A DNA stretch of 64,000 bases from CBINFS01 sp966250015 (GTDB taxonomy: Bacteria > Bacteroidota > Rhodothermia > Rhodothermales > DASSAV01). The notes under the pieces were generated by a model, which saw only the letters and a program-made list of their open reading frames with translations, was not told the origin of the DNA and did no database searches. Position 1 is the stretch's first letter. The number at the start of each line of letters is the position of its first letter. Shown piece after piece: positions 62,202 to 64,000 of this stretch. A program made the position numbers and the translations under genes. The DNA lies in the NCBI GenBank assembly GCA_966250015.1, contig CBINFS010000008.1, forward strand, positions 72,894-136,893. Reading direction: 5' to 3'.

Positions 62202-62876
62202 TTAAAAGTATACGGAGACTCCAAACAGCACGCCGTGTGAACTCAGACTAAGACCATTTCTGGAGCCGGCATCTTCGACATTTTCGCCCTCAATATCCGT
62301 ACTTTCCCTCCGAAATCCAAGAACCGACCTGTAGGAGGCGCTCAGGCTAATACGTTCGTGGACGAACCATTCGGTACCGACAACGCCGGACACCCCTATA
62401 CTCCAACGATTTTCCGAGACGTCCCGGTCATTTTGCTCTCGGTCGATAGACTCGGTTGAACGGTTCCAGGTGATCTCCGGACCCGCGCCGTAAAAGAAAT
62501 GAATGGTCTCACCTGATCGTTCGGTAAGCAAGGGATACACCAGATAATGAGCGATGACTGCAAAGCTCTGTTGACTATAATTCCGATCGGCGTCGACGTA
62601 TTCTCCACTACTAAAATCTGCGCGCACTCCGAGTCCAACCTGCCACGCATGCGAATCCGAAATGTGCTTTTTGAAGGAAATGGTTGAGCCGAGTAAAGAC
62701 CCCAGATTGAAATTACTACCGACGCCATACTGCAGCGCGCACGATCCTTGCTGGAGAGAGTGCACTGCAGATGCTTCCTGAGCAAATAGTAGACGTTGAG
62801 GCAGGAAACCCGTGCAGAGAACAAACAGAACCGCGGCAAAAACGCATAGCGAACGAAGAACAAAATCGTGTTTCAT
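62202..62876 (-). CDS. Small outer-membrane beta-barrel protein, function unknown
   Basis: A 224-residue protein with a long signal peptide (ends near LLFAQEA), then amphipathic strands ('SCALQYGVGSNFNLGSLLGSTISFKKH', 'WQVGLGVRADFSSGE', 'SFAVIAHYLVYPL', 'IHFFYGAGPEITWN', 'WSIGVSGVVGTEWFVHERISLSASYRSVLGF') and a terminal 'HGVLFGVSVYF' ending in Phe. It looks like an eight-stranded barrel. Monocistronic with its own terminator. Confidence 0.8.
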   Translation of the reverse strand: MKHDFVLRSLCVFAAVLFVLCTGFLPQRLLFAQEASAVHSLQQGSCALQYGVGSNFNLGSLLGSTISFKKHISDSHAWQVGLGVRADFSSGEYVDADRNYSQQSFAVIAHYLVYPLLTERSGETIHFFYGAGPEITWNRSTESIDREQNDRDVSENRWSIGVSGVVGTEWFVHERISLSASYRSVLGFRRESTDIEGENVEDAGSRNGLSLSSHGVLFGVSVYF

Positions 62877-63266
62877 GATGCGACCGGGATTTATGTGGGA
62901 GCACGTTGGTTAACATGCAGAGAAACCCGGTATTCTTCGGGTTCATTCTGCAAGACACACATCACCGACGAACACCCATCCCGTCGCGACGACAGCACTT
63001 CTGGGCGGTTACGCAAGCATACGCGTCAGGAAATGCCGCAATTTTCCACCTCCTCAATGGTTCTCATCCATGAGGTGTGTAATGGGAAACCTAATCTGTA
63101 TAGTCAGGATTGTCAACGTATTTCCCCGAGTTGCCTATATGATGCGAAAGGCCGCGACTTCAAGCGGAGTCAGAATCCAAGAAATACTTTGTGGCTGCAC
63201 GGTACAGACCCGAAATGACTTTGGGGGCATTTAGGGAGGTATCCAAAAAAGGTACAATCGGAAATG
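62877..63266. other. Intergenic region upstream of the small barrel gene
   Basis: The 390 bp carry no convincing gene. Short open frames in this region are unlike known proteins. The promoter of the minus-strand barrel gene should lie near 62880-62950. Confidence 0.5.
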
Positions 63267-63303
63267 AAAAAGCTCCTTGCAAACTCAACGTTTACAAGGA
63301 GCT
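63267..63303 (-). terminator. Terminator of tRNA-Leu
   Basis: AGCTCCTTG (63271-63279) pairs with CAAGGAGCT (63295-63303). The minus strand then reads TTTTTC. It begins 10 nt after the tRNA 3' end. Confidence 0.85.
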
Positions 63304-63312
63304 ACATCTCAG

Positions 63313-63397
63313 TGCCCACGAGTGGACTCGAACCACCACGACCTTGCGGCCACATGACCCTGAATCATGCGCGTCTACCAATTCCGCCACGTGGGCA
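63313..63397 (-). tRNA. tRNA-Leu (anticodon CAG)
   Basis: Read on the minus strand, the 85-nt sequence folds as a class II tRNA. The 7-bp acceptor stem is TGCCCAC/GTGGGCA, the D arm contains GGTAGAC, and the anticodon stem CATGA/TCATG holds loop TTCAGGG with anticodon CAG. A long variable arm follows, and the T arm contains GGTTCGAGTCC. CCA is not encoded. Promoter and terminator flank it. Confidence 0.95.
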
Positions 63398-63418
63398 GGG
63401 CTTTCAAACGGAGATGCC

Positions 63419-63447
63419 ATTATAAGTAATTCACCTACCCGGCGCAA
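63419..63447 (-). promoter_or_regulatory. Sigma-70-like promoter of tRNA-Leu
   Basis: On the minus strand TTGCGC (63447-63442), a 17-bp spacer, then a perfect TATAAT (63424-63419), 22 bp before the tRNA 5' end. Confidence 0.6.
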
Positions 63448-63586
63448 GCACCCCGTTCAAGTCCATTTTTACTTCATTCGATCTTCCAGGATCCTGCTTC
63501 CCTGTTTTGGGTTTACTCGATTCGAACGCCCCTAAGTTAAAGTTTGCTCCTCACGCTCTCTTCATTTTTGAAGGAGGCAAAGCGAC

Positions 63587-63616
63587 TTGACTTCACTCGA
63601 AACGTTGCCTTATTTT
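63587..63616 (+). promoter_or_regulatory. Sigma-70-like promoter of tRNA-Asn
   Basis: TTGACT (63587-63592), then an 18-bp spacer and TATTTT (63611-63616), 36 bp before the tRNA start. Confidence 0.5.
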
Positions 63617-63651
63617 AGGGCTCCTTTCGACGACGAGGGGAAACAAGACAT

Positions 63652-63723
63652 TCCTCGGTAGCTCAACGGTAGAGCATGCGGCTGTTAACCGCAGGGTTGT
63701 AGGTTCGAATCCTACCCGGGGAG
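63652..63723 (+). tRNA. tRNA-Asn (anticodon GTT)
   Basis: A 72-nt tRNA with acceptor stem TCCTCGG/CCGGGGA, D arm GCTC...GAGC, anticodon stem TGCGG/CCGCA with loop CTGTTAA (anticodon GTT), T arm GTAGG-TTCGAAT-CCTAC and discriminator G. CCA is not encoded. A serine-recombinase gene runs into its 3' half from the opposite strand, marking it as an integration target. Confidence 0.96.
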
Positions 63724-64000
63724 CCTAATAGGACGCCGATCTCTTTCGAGGGGTCGGCGTCGCTCATTTTCTGCGTTTTTCCGCCAATTAGAGCGATTAT
63801 CTCACTCTCTGGACTGGTTCGAAAACTCCCCTCCCGGAAGACGAGCTTTTGGGGAAAGATCGAACCAAGCAGCATGTGCTTCGCCCGAAATTCGGCCTGC
63901 CGGTACACCGCGCCCAGGTTCGAAAGCAGTTTAACGGCAAAACGGACCTCTTCGGCGAAGCTCTCCGTCATCTCGGTGAGCGTCTCGAGTTCGAAACGGA
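63663..64000 (-). CDS. Serine recombinase (integrase), C-terminal part only, 5' end outside window
   Basis: The frame is open to the window edge. Read through the edge, the protein contains 'RFELETLTEMTESFAEEV' and 'VFREGSFRTSPESEIIAL', which resembles the end of large serine recombinases of Bacteroidota mobile elements. The last codons cannot all be native: from about 63761 they cross the hairpin after tRNA-Asn and then the antisense of the tRNA itself ('GSPGRIRTYNPAVNSRMLYR'), stopping inside the tRNA at 63663. This is the usual result of integration at a tRNA gene, where the integrase reads into the attachment site. The rest of the element lies to the right of the window. Confidence 0.72.
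   Translation of the reverse strand, partial: RFELETLTEMTESFAEEVRFAVKLLSNLGAVYRQAEFRAKHMLLGSIFPQKLVFREGSFRTSPESEIIALIGGKTQKMSDADPSKEIGVLLGSPGRIRTYNPAVNSRMLYR
63732..63761 (+). terminator. Hairpin after tRNA-Asn, probable terminator
   Basis: GACGCCGA (63732-63739) pairs with TCGGCGTC (63754-63761), 8 nt after the tRNA. T-rich sequence (CATTTTCTGCGTTTTT) follows. It also marks where the recombinase frame becomes non-native. Confidence 0.65.

Noticed and set aside
63663..63731. C-terminal 20 residues of the recombinase as real protein sequence
   Set aside because: They are the antisense translation of tRNA-Asn, a well-known artefact at tRNA-integrated elements.

Overview
The window is about 64 kb of chromosome from a Gram-negative, outer-membrane bacterium of the Bacteroidota/Rhodothermota/Balneolota type. 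This placement is an inference. It rests on a C-terminal secretion/sorting domain of the 'QNFPNPFNPSTTI' kind, an ECF sigma/FecR/TonB-receptor trio, many lipoproteins and Tat-exported carbohydrate proteins, a HiPIP beside SCO-type copper chaperones (HiPIPs are known in Rhodothermus respiration), and mostly weak Shine-Dalgarno signals. The GC content looks mid-50s %. No rRNA operon, CRISPR array or complete insertion sequence was seen.

Layout. 1-9.0 kb: sugar genes (GHMP sugar kinase cut by the window edge, galT, an exported TIM-barrel isomerase), a CstA-type transporter, a solo ABC ATPase and a GH78 alpha-L-rhamnosidase. 9.2-18.8 kb: a nitrite/nitric oxide and copper block. It has an Rrf2-type regulator divergent from copper nitrite reductase nirK, then nirV-like, a CusF-SCO fusion and a RIC/ScdA repair protein. 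After an interrupting sugar transporter plus beta-glucosidase come a cupin, PCuAC, a second SCO and a HiPIP. 19.2-22.5 kb: an SLC13/ArsB-like transporter and a full-length transketolase. 22.8-31.8 kb: an ECF sigma factor, FecR anti-sigma factor and TonB-dependent receptor, followed by a Rieske protein, a small b561-like membrane protein, YceI and a six-CHRD-domain secreted protein. 31.9-36.5 kb: the conserved stress trio PrkA-YeaH(DUF444)-SpoVR. 36.8-44.5 kb: mixed housekeeping and exported proteins (MOSC, MazG-like, M13 peptidase, lipoprotein, isomerase, cyclophilin, lipase-like hydrolase). 44.8-62.9 kb: a run of exported carbohydrate and envelope proteins (Gfo/Idh oxidoreductase, isomerase, GH16, GT39, amidohydrolase, ankyrin-beta-lactamase-like, beta-helix, DUF1080, mannonate-dehydratase-like, PhoD). 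63.3-64 kb: tRNA-Leu(CAG) and tRNA-Asn(GUU), with the 3' end of a serine-recombinase gene running into tRNA-Asn, i.e. the edge of an integrated element that continues past the window.

How parts may work together. The most interesting candidate system is the 22.8-31.8 kb module. The promoter region of the sigma gene and that of the Rieske gene carry the same two-box motif at identical spacing, which suggests that the sigma factor drives both itself and the Rieske-b561-YceI-CHRD run. The second well-supported unit is the nitrite/NO module, with two TTAG-N12-CTAA dyads between the regulator and nirK. Dispersed over 41-58 kb, exported Gfo/Idh, TIM-barrel isomerase and DUF1080 proteins resemble the parts list of 3-keto-glycoside metabolism described in other Bacteroidota.

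All functional calls come from reading motifs by eye. No database search was run.
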